Source of the DNA: Dyella terrae
Lineage (GTDB): Bacteria > Pseudomonadota > Gammaproteobacteria > Xanthomonadales > Rhodanobacteraceae
Reading direction: 5' to 3'
Assembly (NCBI RefSeq): GCF_004322705.1
Contig: NZ_SIZZ01000001.1
Span: forward strand, 558,001-622,000
DNA: 64,000 nt
The notes under the pieces are model-generated. The model was not told where the DNA came from and made no database searches. It was given only the letters and a program-made list of their open reading frames with translations. The position numbers were made by a program, and so were the translations under genes. Positions 1 through 10,252 of this stretch are shown one piece after another (the stretch's first letter is position 1; every line of letters starts with the position of its first letter).

Positions 1-803
1 TGCCGGGCATCGCCGAGTCGGCGCGCATCTTTGCCGGCGTGGACGTGACCAAGGAGCCGATCCCAGTCATCCCGACCGTCCACTACAACATGGGCGGTAT
101 CCCGACCAACTATCACGGTGAAGTCGTGCAGAAGCGCGGCGACAACGTGGACGCCGTGGTCCCGGGCCTGTTCGCCATCGGCGAAGCTGCATGCGTGTCC
201 GTGCACGGTGCCAACCGCCTGGGTTCGAACTCGCTGCTTGACCTGGTGGTGTTCGGTCGCGCCGTGGCGCATCGCTGCGCCGAGATCGTCAAGCCGGGCG
301 CGCCGCACAAGGACCTGCCGGCCAGCGCGCTGGACCAGGCCCTGGGTCGCTTCGACGGCCTGCGTTATGCCAAGGGCAGCCTGCCGACCGCGAAGATCCG
401 CGCGGAAATGCAGCGCACCATGCAGTCCGACGCGGCGGTGTTCCGCACCGGCGAGTCGCTGAAGGAAGGTTGCGAGAAGATTTCCAAGGTCTACGAGTCG
501 TTCAAGGATGTCGGCGTCAGCGATCGTTCGCTGGTGTGGAACTCCGACCTGATCGAGACCCTGGAGCTGTCGAACCTGCTGGGTCAGGCCGTGGCGACCA
601 TGTACTCGGCCGAACAGCGCCCGGAGAGCCGTGGCGCCCACGCGCGCGAAGATTTCCCGGATCGCGACGACGCGAATTGGCAGAAGCACACGCTGGTGGC
701 CGTGGATGATCACGGCAAGGCCAGCTTCGATTTCCGTCCGGTGCACATGTACACCATGACGAAGGATGTCGAAGTCGTGCCGCCGAAGAAGCGCGTTTAC
801 TAA
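1..803 (+). CDS. sdhA: succinate dehydrogenase flavoprotein subunit, 3' part
   Basis: This is the C-terminal 266 residues of SdhA; the gene starts before the window and the reading frame is already open at base 3. SdhA carries covalent FAD and oxidises succinate to fumarate on the cytoplasmic face of complex II. Visible family signatures are [14 protein letters not shown] and the FAD-contacting [20 protein letters not shown], followed by the helical C-terminal domain ending in PPKKRVY. sdhB follows after 24 bases, so the two are almost certainly co-transcribed, with sdhC and sdhD expected upstream of the window. Identification is from recalled family sequence and is very secure. Confidence 0.97.
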   Translation, partial: PGIAESARIFAGVDVTKEPIPVIPTVHYNMGGIPTNYHGEVVQKRGDNVDAVVPGLFAIGEAACVSVHGANRLGSNSLLDLVVFGRAVAHRCAEIVKPGAPHKDLPASALDQALGRFDGLRYAKGSLPTAKIRAEMQRTMQSDAAVFRTGESLKEGCEKISKVYESFKDVGVSDRSLVWNSDLIETLELSNLLGQAVATMYSAEQRPESRGAHAREDFPDRDDANWQKHTLVAVDDHGKASFDFRPVHMYTMTKDVEVVPPKKRVY

Positions 804-827
804 CGAACCCGGATTGGAGACATCACC

Positions 828-1613
828 GTGGCAGAGTTTTCGCTACCCAAGAATTCCAAGGTCCAGCCGGGCAAGCAGTTTCCCGCCAAGGACGCCAAGA
901 AGCCGCGCAAGTTCAGCATCTATCGCTGGACCCCGGACGACGGCCAGAACCCGCGCATCGACACCTATGAAGTCGACCTGGCGGCGTGTGGCCCGATGGT
1001 TCTGGATGCACTGCTTAAGATCAAAAACGAGATCGATCCGACGCTGACGCTGCGTCGCTCGTGCCGTGAAGGCATTTGCGGCTCCTGCGCCATGAACATC
1101 GACGGCACCAACACGCTGGCCTGCACCAAGGCCATCAGCGATTGCGGTTCCGGCGACGTCAAGATCTATCCGCTGCCGCATATGCCGGTGGTGAAGGATC
1201 TCGTGCCGGATCTGACCCATTTCTACGCCCAGTTCGCGTCGATCAAGCCCTGGCTGCGTACGCAGAGCCCGGCGCCGGCCGACAAGGAGCGCCTGCAGTC
1301 GCCGGAAGACCGCAAGAAGCTCGACGGCCTGTATGAGTGCATCCTGTGCGCCTGCTGCTCGACCAGCTGCCCGAGCTACTGGTGGAACGGCGACAAGTAC
1401 CTCGGCCCGGCCATCCTGCTGCAGGCCTATCGCTGGATTGTCGACACGCGTGACGAAGACACCGGTGCCCGCCTTGACGATCTGGAAGATCCGTTCAAGT
1501 TGTACCGTTGCCACACCATCATGAACTGCGCGCGTACTTGCCCGAAGGGTCTCAATCCCGCCAAGGCTATTGCCGAGATCAAGAAGCTGATCGTCGAACG
1601 CCGCGCGATGTAA
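828..1613 (+). CDS. sdhB: succinate dehydrogenase iron-sulfur subunit
   Basis: SdhB (261 aa, GTG start) passes electrons from SdhA to the membrane anchor subunits. The N-terminal ferredoxin-like domain has the [2Fe-2S] cysteines C79, C84, C87 and C99. The C-terminal domain has the [12 protein letters not shown] motif: C171, C174, C177 with C238 fit the [4Fe-4S] cluster, and C181, C228, C234 fit the [3Fe-4S] cluster, as in E. coli SdhB. All ligands are present. The protein is somewhat longer than the E. coli one because of an N-terminal extension of about 20 residues. It lies 24 bases downstream of sdhA and a likely terminator follows. Confidence 0.97.
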   Translation: MAEFSLPKNSKVQPGKQFPAKDAKKPRKFSIYRWTPDDGQNPRIDTYEVDLAACGPMVLDALLKIKNEIDPTLTLRRSCREGICGSCAMNIDGTNTLACTKAISDCGSGDVKIYPLPHMPVVKDLVPDLTHFYAQFASIKPWLRTQSPAPADKERLQSPEDRKKLDGLYECILCACCSTSCPSYWWNGDKYLGPAILLQAYRWIVDTRDEDTGARLDDLEDPFKLYRCHTIMNCARTCPKGLNPAKAIAEIKKLIVERRAM

Positions 1614-1630
1614 ATCGCCCGGTTTGACGC

Positions 1631-1667
1631 ACGACGGCCGGGCCTCGGGTCCGGCCGTTGTCGTTTC
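1631..1667 (+). terminator. terminator-like hairpin after sdhB
   Basis: An 11-bp stem (1631-1641 with 1651-1661, one G-U pair) and a 9-base loop lie 18 bases after the sdhB stop and are followed by a short T-rich stretch. This probably ends the sdh operon. The remaining bases to sdhE (about 1668-1890) show no gene and no convincing promoter to me. Confidence 0.55.
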
Positions 1668-1890
1668 CGCAGCAACGTGTAGGCAAGCCTGCGCGGCGGC
1701 GGGAGCGACGCAGTCAAGGAGACGGGTCCAGTCACCCAGGCTGAGCTGACTTGGCGGCGAGGAACTACACTCAAAGTCGGGCTCGTTCCGTGGCGCTGGC
1801 GAGAAGGTCGCGGCACTATGTCTGAACCGCCCCGGCTGCTCGGCAGAACTCCCGTGCCGGCTTGTCAGAAGTCCAGAGAAAGGTTGCCTG

Positions 1891-2139
1891 ATGGAAGAAT
1901 CCCGCATCAAACGCCTTCGCTGGCGCACCCGGCGAGGCACCCGCGAACTGGACGCTCTCTTTGGCGGCTGGCTCGAGCAGTGCTTTGCGTCAGCCGGGGA
2001 GGCCAGACAACAGGCATTCGACGAGCTGCTCGACGTACAGGACCCCGACCTCTGGGACTGGGTCATGGGACATGCCAGGGCGCCACGCGATGACTGGCAG
2101 GCCATCATCGATGAAATCCGTACCCGCAATCACCTTTGA
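1891..2139 (+). CDS. sdhE: FAD assembly factor SdhE
   Basis: Small acidic protein of 82 aa, the usual length of the SdhE (YgfY/CptB) family, which promotes covalent flavinylation of SdhA. The diagnostic RGTRE motif (the family RGxxE) is at residues 15-19, and the WxxDPDLWDW-type segment follows in the C-terminal half. It lies just downstream of the sdhAB genes it serves, and it overlaps ygfX by 29 bases, which suggests coupled translation. The start ATG at 1891 is preceded by the purine-rich aaaggtt. Confidence 0.93.
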   Translation: MEESRIKRLRWRTRRGTRELDALFGGWLEQCFASAGEARQQAFDELLDVQDPDLWDWVMGHARAPRDDWQAIIDEIRTRNHL

Positions 2140-2557
2140 GTATCGACCCTCACGGGTCGTCGGATGGGCGGTTGCGTTCGTACTGATTCTGGGCTGTTTG
2201 AGCTTATGGCTCACAGCCATTGACCGCTTGTTCGTCGTGGCGTTGTCGCTGGTGGTGCTGTTGGCCGGCGTCCTGGAGCAGCGGAATCGCTCCCGCCATG
2301 CCGGTGTGCGCTTCACATGGCCGTCCGACGGTCCCTGGGAGGTGACGCGAATGGGGCTGGAGCCGGTGAGTGCGCACCTGGTTTCGCACCGCGCACTTAT
2401 GTCAATCGTCGTCATTCGGCTCAGGACCGGGACGTCGGGCGTCATTCCCCTGGTGTTGACCCCCGACAATCTGGCGCCCCATCACCGCCGGCACATGCGC
2501 ATCCGGCTGGCCCAGACGCCCTCGATCACGGAACAGGCGGGCGTTTCTCCGGTCTGA
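2111..2557 (+). CDS. ygfX: YgfX (CptA)-like inner membrane protein
   Basis: 148-aa protein read from ATG 2111, inside the end of sdhE. Two hydrophobic segments near residues 15-50 form a predicted membrane hairpin; the rest is a soluble basic domain. E. coli ygfX is encoded with ygfY/sdhE and has been described both as a toxin acting on cytoskeletal proteins and as an SdhE partner in some enterobacteria. The assignment rests on position, overlap, size and topology more than on motifs, so function is inferred. A longer frame upstream (from 1961) is merely open sequence across sdhE. Confidence 0.72.
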   Translation: MKSVPAITFEYRPSRVVGWAVAFVLILGCLSLWLTAIDRLFVVALSLVVLLAGVLEQRNRSRHAGVRFTWPSDGPWEVTRMGLEPVSAHLVSHRALMSIVVIRLRTGTSGVIPLVLTPDNLAPHHRRHMRIRLAQTPSITEQAGVSPV

Positions 2558-2679
2558 GTTTTCACGCTTGCCGCCCGGCTGCGCTTGGGGCACTCTGCCG
2601 CGTTGGCGCGGTCCCTGTTTGGCCTGATCGATAGGCAAAGCTGGGCGGCATGCCCCACGAACACATAAGTGACCCGTCC

Positions 2680-3924
2680 ATGTTTCGACCACTCGAGCTA
2701 TTTGTCGGCCTGCGCTATACCCGCGCCAAGCGGCGCAATCAGTTCATTTCCTTTATTTCGACCGTCTCGATCGTCTGCATCGCCATTAGCGTGACGGCCC
2801 TGATCACCGTTATGTCGGTGATGAACGGATTCGACAACGAGCTGCGTACCCGCATTCTTGGCGCGATTTCCCACGCCACGGTGTCGGGATTGCCTGGCGA
2901 AAGCGTGCAGAACTGGCCGCGCGCTGTGCAGATTGCCGAGGCGAACTCGCACGTCCGGGGCGCGGCGCCTTACGTTGAAACCCAGGCATTTCTGCAGGCC
3001 CGTCGCCCCAGTGGCGCCCTTGTGCGCGGCATCGAACCGTCGGAGGAACCGAAGGTTTCTGATATCGACAAGCACATGGTTGAGGGCAGCCTCAATGACC
3101 TGGTGCCTGGCGAGTGGAACATTGTCCTCGGGCGCGAGTTGGCGATGACGCTGGGCGTCAATGTCGGCGACAAGATCACGATGGCCGTTCCCGAATTCCG
3201 TGCCACGCCGATGGGTAGCGTGCCGCGGCTGCGTGGGTTTCGCGTGACGGGCATTTTTGAGTTGGGCATGCAGGAGTTTGACTCAGGGCTGGCGCTCATC
3301 AATATGAGCGATGCCGAGAAGCTCAATGGGCTCGACGGTCCGACGGGCATACGTTTACGCCTGGACGACCTCTTCAACGCGCGACCGGTCGCGCGCGAGC
3401 TGGCCGATCAGCTCGGTCAGATCTATCGCGTGGAAACCTGGATGGATAGCCACGCCAACTTCTTCTCCGCCATTTCGATGGAGAAGAAGGTGATGTTCAT
3501 CATTCTCTCGCTGATCATTCTCGTGGCGGTCATCAACTTGATCTCCATGCTGATGATGCTGGTGACTGACAAGCAGGCCGACATCGCCATTCTGCGAACG
3601 CTTGGTTCGACTCCGCGAAGCATCATGGGCATGTTCATGGTGCAGGGTGTGTTGGTGGGCTTTGTCGGCATAGGACTCGGCGTCAGTCTGGGTTCCCTCT
3701 TGTCGTGGCGGCTGCCACAAATAGTCAAATGGATTGAGCACACCTTCCATGTGACGTTCCTCTCTCCGGACGTTTACTACATTAGCGAGTTGCCCAGTCA
3801 GCTTGTCGCGCGCGACGTTGGAAACGTAGCGCTGGTAACGTTCCTGTTCTCGTTGCTCGCAACGATCTATCCCGCATGGCGCGCTGCGCGCACACAGCCC
3901 GCGCAGGCCTTGCGCTATGAGTAA
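2680..3924 (+). CDS. lolC: lipoprotein-releasing ABC transporter permease (LolC/E or LolF type)
   Basis: 414 aa from ATG 2680. It has one N-terminal transmembrane segment (about 20-45), a large periplasmic domain of the MacB/FtsX kind, and three C-terminal membrane segments starting near residue 270. The opening [18 protein letters not shown] and [18 protein letters not shown] match LolC/LolE proteins, which extract lipoproteins from the inner membrane and hand them to LolA. An alternative ATG at 2650 adds ten residues unlike the family, so 2680 is preferred. lolD starts inside its last 8 bases. No second permease gene follows, so this may be a LolF-like homodimer rather than LolC paired with LolE. 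Confidence 0.9.
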   Translation: MFRPLELFVGLRYTRAKRRNQFISFISTVSIVCIAISVTALITVMSVMNGFDNELRTRILGAISHATVSGLPGESVQNWPRAVQIAEANSHVRGAAPYVETQAFLQARRPSGALVRGIEPSEEPKVSDIDKHMVEGSLNDLVPGEWNIVLGRELAMTLGVNVGDKITMAVPEFRATPMGSVPRLRGFRVTGIFELGMQEFDSGLALINMSDAEKLNGLDGPTGIRLRLDDLFNARPVARELADQLGQIYRVETWMDSHANFFSAISMEKKVMFIILSLIILVAVINLISMLMMLVTDKQADIAILRTLGSTPRSIMGMFMVQGVLVGFVGIGLGVSLGSLLSWRLPQIVKWIEHTFHVTFLSPDVYYISELPSQLVARDVGNVALVTFLFSLLATIYPAWRAARTQPAQALRYE

Positions 3925-4627
3925 CACGATGAAATCCGAACAGTCGGTCGTCCTGCGCGCCAGTCACATCGCGAAGACTTACGAGGAAAGTGGCCTGCAC
4001 ACCGATGTGCTGAGTGACGTCACGTTTTCGTTGCATCGGGGCGAGACGCTCGCCATCGTAGGCGCGTCGGGCTCGGGCAAGAGCACCTTGCTCCATATCA
4101 TCGGTGGTCTAGATACGCTGACGCGTGGCGAAGTTGAGGTCGAAGGTCAGCTTCTGTCGAGCTTGTCCGACGCGCAGCGGGGCCGGGTGCGCAATCGTTC
4201 ATTGGGCTTCATCTATCAGTTCCACCATCTCCTGCCGGAGTTCACCGCGCTGGAAAATGTCTGCATGCCGCTGCTCATTCGCGGTACGCCAATTGCCGAA
4301 GCGCGTAGCCGCGCCTCTGAGCTGCTGGGGCGTGTGGGCCTGAGCAAGCGCATGGAACACAAGCCTGCGGAACTCTCAGGTGGTGAGCGGCAGCGATGTG
4401 CCGTGGCGCGCGCGCTCGTGACTCGCCCGGCCTGTGTCCTGGGTGACGAGCCCACCGGCAACCTGGACGAGGGCAATGCCGAGCAGGTCTATGAGCTGAT
4501 GCTTGAACTCAATCGCGAGATCGGGACGAGCTTCATCCTGGTGACTCATGACAGTCGCCTCGCGGCCCGCATGGATCGCACGCTTGAACTCCATAACGGA
4601 GTGCTGCAGGAAAAGCCGCGTAACTAG
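3917..4627 (+). CDS. lolD: lipoprotein-releasing ABC transporter ATPase
   Basis: 236-aa ABC ATPase with Walker [10 protein letters not shown] (49-57), Q-loop at Q101, signature LSGGE (153-157) and Walker B with the catalytic Glu in [14 protein letters not shown]. The [15 protein letters not shown] segment is characteristic of LolD and related MacB-type ATPases. It powers release of outer-membrane lipoproteins together with the permease encoded just upstream, with which it overlaps by 8 bases. The 134-base gap to comEC has no gene that I can see. Confidence 0.95.
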   Translation: MSNTMKSEQSVVLRASHIAKTYEESGLHTDVLSDVTFSLHRGETLAIVGASGSGKSTLLHIIGGLDTLTRGEVEVEGQLLSSLSDAQRGRVRNRSLGFIYQFHHLLPEFTALENVCMPLLIRGTPIAEARSRASELLGRVGLSKRMEHKPAELSGGERQRCAVARALVTRPACVLGDEPTGNLDEGNAEQVYELMLELNREIGTSFILVTHDSRLAARMDRTLELHNGVLQEKPRN

Positions 4628-4761
4628 AACAGTTGCTCAGCCAACGCCTACAGGCTGTCGTTCGGCGCGCATGGTCACCGGCGGCATGGGCTCTCCCCAA
4701 GTTCAGCCCCTTTGTCCCACGACCACCGTTAGTCTTGTGGGTTTCCGACCACGGATGAATC

Positions 4762-7086
4762 GTGAAGGGACGCGCATCATGGATGGTGGGCGCACTGGCC
4801 TGGTTGATGGGCGCCGTCAGTGTTCAGTGCCTTGCCGATCTGCCATCGCAGCAAGTGTTGCTGGGAATATGCCCGCCGGGCTGCCTGCTGATGGTCTTTG
4901 CCTGGCGGCGTTTTCCGTGGGTCGGCTGGGTGGGCACCGCGGTCGTCGGTTTTTGTTGGGCTGCATTTGCCGGCAAGCAGGCTATGGCGAATCGCTGGCC
5001 GGGCGATTGGGAGGGTCGCGACGTGCAGGTCGAGGCGCACGTCCAGGATCTGCCCGAATCGACCTCCGAATCCACACGTTTCATGGCGCGAGTTACGTCC
5101 CTTGATCGTGACGTGCCCTGGGAAGGTACGGCTCGGTTGACCTGGTATCGCACGGCTGACGCTGGGCCCGCTGCCGTGGGGCCCTGCGAAACCTGGCGGT
5201 TGACGGTAAGGCTTAAGCGGCCGAGGGGGTTCGTGAATCCAGGCGGTGCGGATGCCGAACGCAATGCGCTGGCTCGTGGCATGGATGCGACGGGATACGT
5301 CCGTGATGTGCCGTCCAATCGTCGGAGCAGCCCAACGCCCTTGTGTGTCGACGCACTGCGCCAGCGCATCGCGCGAGGCATCGCCGCGCGTGTACCCGTC
5401 GAGCGGGACGCTGCACTGCTCACGGCATTGGCCGTAGGCGACACGCGCAGCCTGACCCTGGAAGATTGGCAAATCGCCCGCGGCAATGGCGTGTCCCATC
5501 TGATCGCCATATCGGGATTCCACGTGGGAGTCGCCGCTTTGGGTGGTGCATGGCTGGTTGCCCTGGCGTATTTCGCGATGCCATGGATGGGGCAGCGGTG
5601 GCCTAAAGTCCAGGCGATGGCCTGCGGCGGATTCGCCGTCGCATTTGCCTACGGTGCGCTGGCGGGGTTCGGCATAGCGACTGTCCGCACGCTGCTGATG
5701 ATTGCTGTCATTGCCTTGTGCCGATGCCTTCGGCGAGCACCGTCGGGTGCTCACGCCATGGCGCTTGCCTCAACGATTCTGCTCGCATGCGATCCGCTGT
5801 CCGTTCTGTTGCCCGGCTTCTGGCTTTCCTTTGTCGGCGTGGCTTTTCTGATGTTCGCGCTGAACAGCGCATCGGAAGGCGTGACTGGATTTGCGAAGGG
5901 ACTGCTCCAGAGCCAGCTATTGATGAGCACAGCCCTGCTGCCACTGACCATGTGGTTCTTCGGCGAGTCGTCCCTGGTCGGTGCGTTGTCCAATCTCATT
6001 GCTGTACCACTCGTCAGTCTGGTGATCGTTCCCCTGGCTTTGCTGGGAGCGATCTTCTTATTGGTTTTTCCTGTTGGCACCGGATGGGTTCTGTGGCCGG
6101 CCAGTCGACTGGTGCACGGTCAGTGGTGGTGGCTGGAGTGGCTGGAGCGCTGGCCCGGCGCGCATTGGTTTTTGCCGGAGGTGTCGATCGCGGCGCTGGT
6201 GCTGGCGATGATTGGCGCGATCTGGCTTTTTCTGCCCCGTGGTTGGCCGGCCCGTTGGCTGGGTGTGCTGGGATTTGCTCCGTTGCTGATGCCGCCGCTG
6301 GATCGGCCTGAGGCTGGGGCCTTTCAGGTGTGGACGCTTGACGTGGGGCAGGGGCTTGCCGTGTTGATACGTACCCGGTCGCATGCGCTTCTCTATGACG
6401 CCGGCGCCCGCTTTCGCACGGGCTTTGATCTGGGTGAGGCGGTTGTGTTGCGATCATTGCGAGGCATGGGGATCAATCGGCTCGACGCCGTCGTAATCAG
6501 CCATGCCGACAATGATCATGCCGGCGGCGCCGGGGCAGTAGTCAGAGCATTTCCGAAAGCGCGAAGGTTGGCTGGCGAGCCTGAACGGATGCCTCTGGCC
6601 ATGGATGCCTGTACCGCCGGGCAATCGTGGGAGTGGGATCACGTGCGCTTCGAGATGTTGCTGCCGGGCGGTACACCGACCGGCGCATCGCCGAACGATC
6701 GGTCCTGCGTCCTCCTGGTTGAGCATGGTGGCGGGCGATTTCTCCTCACGGGCGACATCACGACGCGGGCAGAAACCCGGCTGCCGGCCAGCCTGGCCGA
6801 CGGACGGCCGCTGGTCTTGCAGGTGGGGCACCACGGCAGCCGCACCTCGTCCGGTGAGGGGTTCCTGCAATCGACGCGACCCGCGCTCGGGCTCATATCG
6901 GCCGGCTGGCGAAACCGTTTCGGTCATCCCCATCCAAAGGTGGTCGAGCGCTTCGAGCGCCATGAGGTCCCGTTGCTCAATACCGCTGTGGCCGGCGCCA
7001 TACGCGTGGATTTTCCGGCCAACGCGCCGCCCCGCGTCACGGCAACTTGGCGGCAAGACGCCGCTCGCTATTGGAGGGAGCGATAG
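4762..7086 (+). CDS. comEC: competence channel protein ComEC/Rec2
   Basis: 774-aa multi-pass membrane protein (GTG start). In order: N-terminal membrane segments and a DUF4131-type OB domain (to about residue 210), the Competence membrane domain with GNGVSHLIAISGFHVG (about 240-255), many helices, then a C-terminal metallo-beta-lactamase-like domain from about residue 515 with SHADNDHAGG (H581, D583, D585, H586) and GHHGSRTSS. ComEC forms the inner-membrane pore that takes up single-stranded DNA in natural transformation; the C-terminal domain may degrade the other strand. Full length and metal motif suggest it is functional. It stands alone here, with no other com or pil genes adjacent. Confidence 0.94.
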   Translation: MKGRASWMVGALAWLMGAVSVQCLADLPSQQVLLGICPPGCLLMVFAWRRFPWVGWVGTAVVGFCWAAFAGKQAMANRWPGDWEGRDVQVEAHVQDLPESTSESTRFMARVTSLDRDVPWEGTARLTWYRTADAGPAAVGPCETWRLTVRLKRPRGFVNPGGADAERNALARGMDATGYVRDVPSNRRSSPTPLCVDALRQRIARGIAARVPVERDAALLTALAVGDTRSLTLEDWQIARGNGVSHLIAISGFHVGVAALGGAWLVALAYFAMPWMGQRWPKVQAMACGGFAVAFAYGALAGFGIATVRTLLMIAVIALCRCLRRAPSGAHAMALASTILLACDPLSVLLPGFWLSFVGVAFLMFALNSASEGVTGFAKGLLQSQLLMSTALLPLTMWFFGESSLVGALSNLIAVPLVSLVIVPLALLGAIFLLVFPVGTGWVLWPASRLVHGQWWWLEWLERWPGAHWFLPEVSIAALVLAMIGAIWLFLPRGWPARWLGVLGFAPLLMPPLDRPEAGAFQVWTLDVGQGLAVLIRTRSHALLYDAGARFRTGFDLGEAVVLRSLRGMGINRLDAVVISHADNDHAGGAGAVVRAFPKARRLAGEPERMPLAMDACTAGQSWEWDHVRFEMLLPGGTPTGASPNDRSCVLLVEHGGGRFLLTGDITTRAETRLPASLADGRPLVLQVGHHGSRTSSGEGFLQSTRPALGLISAGWRNRFGHPHPKVVERFERHEVPLLNTAVAGAIRVDFPANAPPRVTATWRQDAARYWRER

Positions 7087-7367
7087 GTGGCTAGTCCAGC
7101 CACGGGCGAGACGCGCGATGTGGCATGGGCGCCCGGAGCGGCGGCCGGTGCATTCTTCAGGTGCGCTGTGCATGGCGTGCTGCGCCGAGGTCTGGCCCAT
7201 GCATTCCGATGCGTGAATGACTCCGAATGCCGTCGGCGCGACACCCCGGCTGGCGGCCAGCCCTTCGCCCGCCCAGGCACACGCCGTAAATGCCACCGAC
7301 GCCGCGGAACCGCCCGGCTGGACTGCTATGATGCCGGCCTGCTTGAAACGTAAGGGTGGGAGTCGTC

Positions 7368-8036
7368 GTGCTGGAAATCCTGATGGCGGGCGGATGGGCC
7401 ATGTTGCCTATCCTGATTTGTTCCGCGGTTGCCCTGGCAATCGTGCTGGAGCGCTGCTGGACCCTGCGCCGCAAATCGGTGCTGCCTCCGGGCCTTGGCG
7501 ACGAAGTGCGCACCTGGGCGCGCTCGGGCCAGCTCGATCCCGCCCACCTGGCCACCCTGGCCGCCGGATCGCCGCTGGGCGAGCTGCTTGCGTCGGCTGT
7601 GGCGGTGCGCAACCGTCCGCGCGAACTCATCAAGGAACGCATCGAGGACACCGGTCGCCACGTCGTCCACAACATGGAGCGTTACCTCAATACGCTCGGC
7701 ACGATCGCGCTGATCGGACCGCTGCTCGGCCTGCTTGGCACGGTCATCGGCCTGATCCGCATGTTCCTCGATGTCATGAAGGGCGGCGTTGGCGATCCCA
7801 TGAAGATGGCCGGCGGCATTGGCGAGGCCCTGATCTGTACGGCGACCGGTCTGGTCGTGGCTATCCCCGCCTATGTCCTGCACCGCTACTTTCGTTCCAA
7901 GGTGGCAGGCTACTGCGTGGAAATGGAGAAGCAGGCCACCAGTCTGCTCGACGAACTGACCCTCAACGCACCGGCTCCCGCAGCCCCGCGCGCTCGTCGC
8001 GCGGCTGCGGCTCCGACCGAGTCGAGCGCGGGCTGA
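7368..8036 (+). CDS. exbB: MotA/TolQ/ExbB proton channel family protein
   Basis: 222 aa with three transmembrane segments (about 10-30, 110-130, 155-175) and the conserved stretch TIALIGPLLGLLGTVIGLIR characteristic of ExbB/TolQ. It partners ExbD to use the proton gradient for energising outer-membrane processes. The chosen GTG at 7368 (MLEILMAGGW) has GGGTGGGAG five bases upstream and fits the family; an in-frame GTG at 7356 is possible. exbD follows after 6 bases. The preceding 281 bases after comEC hold no gene; a TATGAT at 7327-7332 could be a -10 element but lacks a partner. Confidence 0.9.
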   Translation: MLEILMAGGWAMLPILICSAVALAIVLERCWTLRRKSVLPPGLGDEVRTWARSGQLDPAHLATLAAGSPLGELLASAVAVRNRPRELIKERIEDTGRHVVHNMERYLNTLGTIALIGPLLGLLGTVIGLIRMFLDVMKGGVGDPMKMAGGIGEALICTATGLVVAIPAYVLHRYFRSKVAGYCVEMEKQATSLLDELTLNAPAPAAPRARRAAAAPTESSAG

Positions 8037-8042
8037 GCATCG

Positions 8043-8474
8043 ATGCGTATCGGCAACGACCGTCGGCAGGACGACTTCGAGATCAACGTCATTTCGTTGA
8101 TCGACGTGCTGCTTACCTTGCTCATGTTCTTCGTGTTGACCACCACGTTCATCCAGCACTCCCGCATGCAGGTGACGTTGCCCAAGGCAAGTGCCGAGGA
8201 GCGCGACATGCAGGCTCCGGCGCTGACCGTGGTGGTGGACCGCGACGGGCATTACTTCGTGGGCAGCGATGAGGTGCTCGGTCAGGGCATCGAGCCGCTG
8301 AAGCAGGCTATCGCGAACATCGCTGGCGATGACCGCGAACGCCAGGTCACCATTCGTGCGGACGCGATGACGCCGCACCAGAACGTGGTTACGGCCATGG
8401 ATGCGCTGGGCCAGCTGGGCTTCACGCGTCTGTCCATTGCTACAACGCCGACACAGGAGCAGCCGGGCAAGTGA
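8043..8474 (+). CDS. exbD: ExbD/TolR family biopolymer transport protein
   Basis: 143 aa: short cytoplasmic tail, one membrane helix (about 15-38, INVISLIDVLLTLLMFFVL, containing the aspartate expected for proton coupling) and a periplasmic domain. Works with the ExbB encoded 6 bases upstream. The stop overlaps the GTG of msbA (GTGA), so exbB-exbD-msbA-lpxK reads as one operon. No tonB is nearby, so whether this pair serves TonB, Tol or another partner cannot be told from the sequence. Confidence 0.92.
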   Translation: MRIGNDRRQDDFEINVISLIDVLLTLLMFFVLTTTFIQHSRMQVTLPKASAEERDMQAPALTVVVDRDGHYFVGSDEVLGQGIEPLKQAIANIAGDDRERQVTIRADAMTPHQNVVTAMDALGQLGFTRLSIATTPTQEQPGK

Positions 8475-10243
8475 GCGAAGCGAACGCAGAGCCACATTCC
8501 GCCAGTTCCTGGCTGACCTACCGGCGCCTGCTCGGTTATTCGAAGCGCTATTGGGCCATTGGTCTGGTGACGCTGGTTGCCATGGCCGTTGAGGGCGGCG
8601 CGCTAGCCCTCTTCACGAATCTGCTGCGTCCGATGATCGACGAGCTGTTCGCGAAGAAGGATCAGTATCTGATCTTCTGGATGCCGATCTGGATCGTTGG
8701 CATCTTTGTCGTGCGTGGCATCGCTACCTTTATCAACGACTACGGCATCGCGTATATCGGACGCAACGTCGTTCAGGCGCTGCGCACCGACGTTTTCAAT
8801 GCGTACCTGCGACTGCCCGCCGCCTACTTCGGCAATGAGCACTCGGGCCAGCAGGTGTCACGTATCACTTACACGAGCGAGCAGGTGGCGCAGGCCGCCA
8901 CGGACGCCGTCAAGGTGGCCGTGACCGAGGGCCTCACCGTCGCTTACATGATGTGGGTGATGCTCAGCAATAGCGCGTACCTCACGCTGGCGTTGCTCGT
9001 CATGGTGCCGGCGATCGGTCTGGTGGCCACGGTAGTGAGCCGAAGGTATCGTCAAATCAGCCGTCGCATCCAGGGCACGATGGGCTCGGTGACCGGTGCG
9101 GTCGAGGAATCGGTGGGCGCGCATCGCGAAGTGCGCATCTATGGCGGACAGTCTCACGAGGCGGCCCGCTTCGACCAGATCACCAACCAGTCGCGGCGAC
9201 TGAACCTCAAGATTTCCGCGACCAATGCGGCGTCGAGCGCCACGGTGCAGACCGTGGCCGCGCTCGCCCTGGCGTTGCTGGTCTACCTCGGCACGCGCCC
9301 GAATCAGATCGATCAGATCTCGCCCGGTATTTTCTTCACCGTGCTGACGGCGATGGGTGCGATGCTGCCATCGCTCAAGCGCCTCACCACGGTGCAGGCG
9401 AATATCCAGCGCGGACTTGCCGCGGCGGAAGATCTGTTCCGCGTCATCGATGCGCCGCCGGAAGTCGATACGGGCAAATCCGTCCTTACGCGTACACGCG
9501 GCGACATCTTTTTCCAGGGCGTGCGCCTGACCTATCCGCGCAGTCGCTCCGAAGCTTTGCGAGGGGTGGACCTGCATTGTCCGCCCGGTACCGTGACAGC
9601 CTTGGTCGGCCGCTCAGGCAGCGGCAAAAGCAGCCTCGTAAGCCTCTTGCCGCGCTTCTATGCGCCCAGCGACGGTCGCATCCTGCTGGACAACGACAAC
9701 TACGAAAACTACACGTTGCCCTCGCTGCGCAAGCAGATCGCATGGGTGGGGCAGAGCGTGGTGCTGTTCGACGGTACGGTCGCGGAAAACATTGCCTACG
9801 GCGAATTGTCCGGTGCGAGCGAGAAGGACATCATCGCTGCGGCCGAGGCGGCCAACGCGATGGAGTTCATCCAGCGCATGCCCAAGGGCATCCATAGCCA
9901 TATCGGCCAGGCCGGCAACATGCTGTCGGGCGGCCAGCGCCAGCGGCTGGCCATTGCCAGGGCGATCCTCAAGAACGCACCCATCCTCGTCCTCGACGAG
10001 GCGACCAGCGCGCTGGACACCGAGTCCGAGCGCCTGATCCAGCAGGCGCTCCAGCGACTCATGCGTGATCGCACGACGCTGGTGATTGCGCATCGGCTTT
10101 CGACGATCGAGCACGCCGACCAGATTGCCGTCATGGATCAGGGGCGGATTGTGGAGCGTGGCACGCATGCGCAGTTGCTGGCCATGAACGGCCACTACGC
10201 GAACCTGCACCGCATGCAGTTTCACGACGGCGCGGGCGACTGA
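8471..10243 (+). CDS. msbA: lipid A export ABC transporter MsbA
   Basis: 590-aa half transporter: a six-helix exporter domain (about 20-330) fused to an ATPase domain with Walker A GRSGSGKSS (380-388), signature LSGGQ (485-489), Walker B ILVLDEATSALD and the H-loop in VIAHRLSTIEHAD. MsbA flips lipid A-core from the inner to the outer leaflet of the inner membrane. The assignment to MsbA rather than a generic exporter is supported by length, the YENYTLPSLRKQIAWVGQ region, and lpxK immediately downstream, a classic msbA-lpxK pair. GTG start coupled to exbD. Confidence 0.95.
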   Translation: MSEANAEPHSASSWLTYRRLLGYSKRYWAIGLVTLVAMAVEGGALALFTNLLRPMIDELFAKKDQYLIFWMPIWIVGIFVVRGIATFINDYGIAYIGRNVVQALRTDVFNAYLRLPAAYFGNEHSGQQVSRITYTSEQVAQAATDAVKVAVTEGLTVAYMMWVMLSNSAYLTLALLVMVPAIGLVATVVSRRYRQISRRIQGTMGSVTGAVEESVGAHREVRIYGGQSHEAARFDQITNQSRRLNLKISATNAASSATVQTVAALALALLVYLGTRPNQIDQISPGIFFTVLTAMGAMLPSLKRLTTVQANIQRGLAAAEDLFRVIDAPPEVDTGKSVLTRTRGDIFFQGVRLTYPRSRSEALRGVDLHCPPGTVTALVGRSGSGKSSLVSLLPRFYAPSDGRILLDNDNYENYTLPSLRKQIAWVGQSVVLFDGTVAENIAYGELSGASEKDIIAAAEAANAMEFIQRMPKGIHSHIGQAGNMLSGGQRQRLAIARAILKNAPILVLDEATSALDTESERLIQQALQRLMRDRTTLVIAHRLSTIEHADQIAVMDQGRIVERGTHAQLLAMNGHYANLHRMQFHDGAGD

Positions 10244-10252
10244 GGCTCGGAC

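Noticed and set aside
843-2129. Minus-strand open frame of 428 codons across sdhB and sdhE
   Set aside because: Shadow of sdhB and sdhE, whose cluster ligands and motifs are complete.
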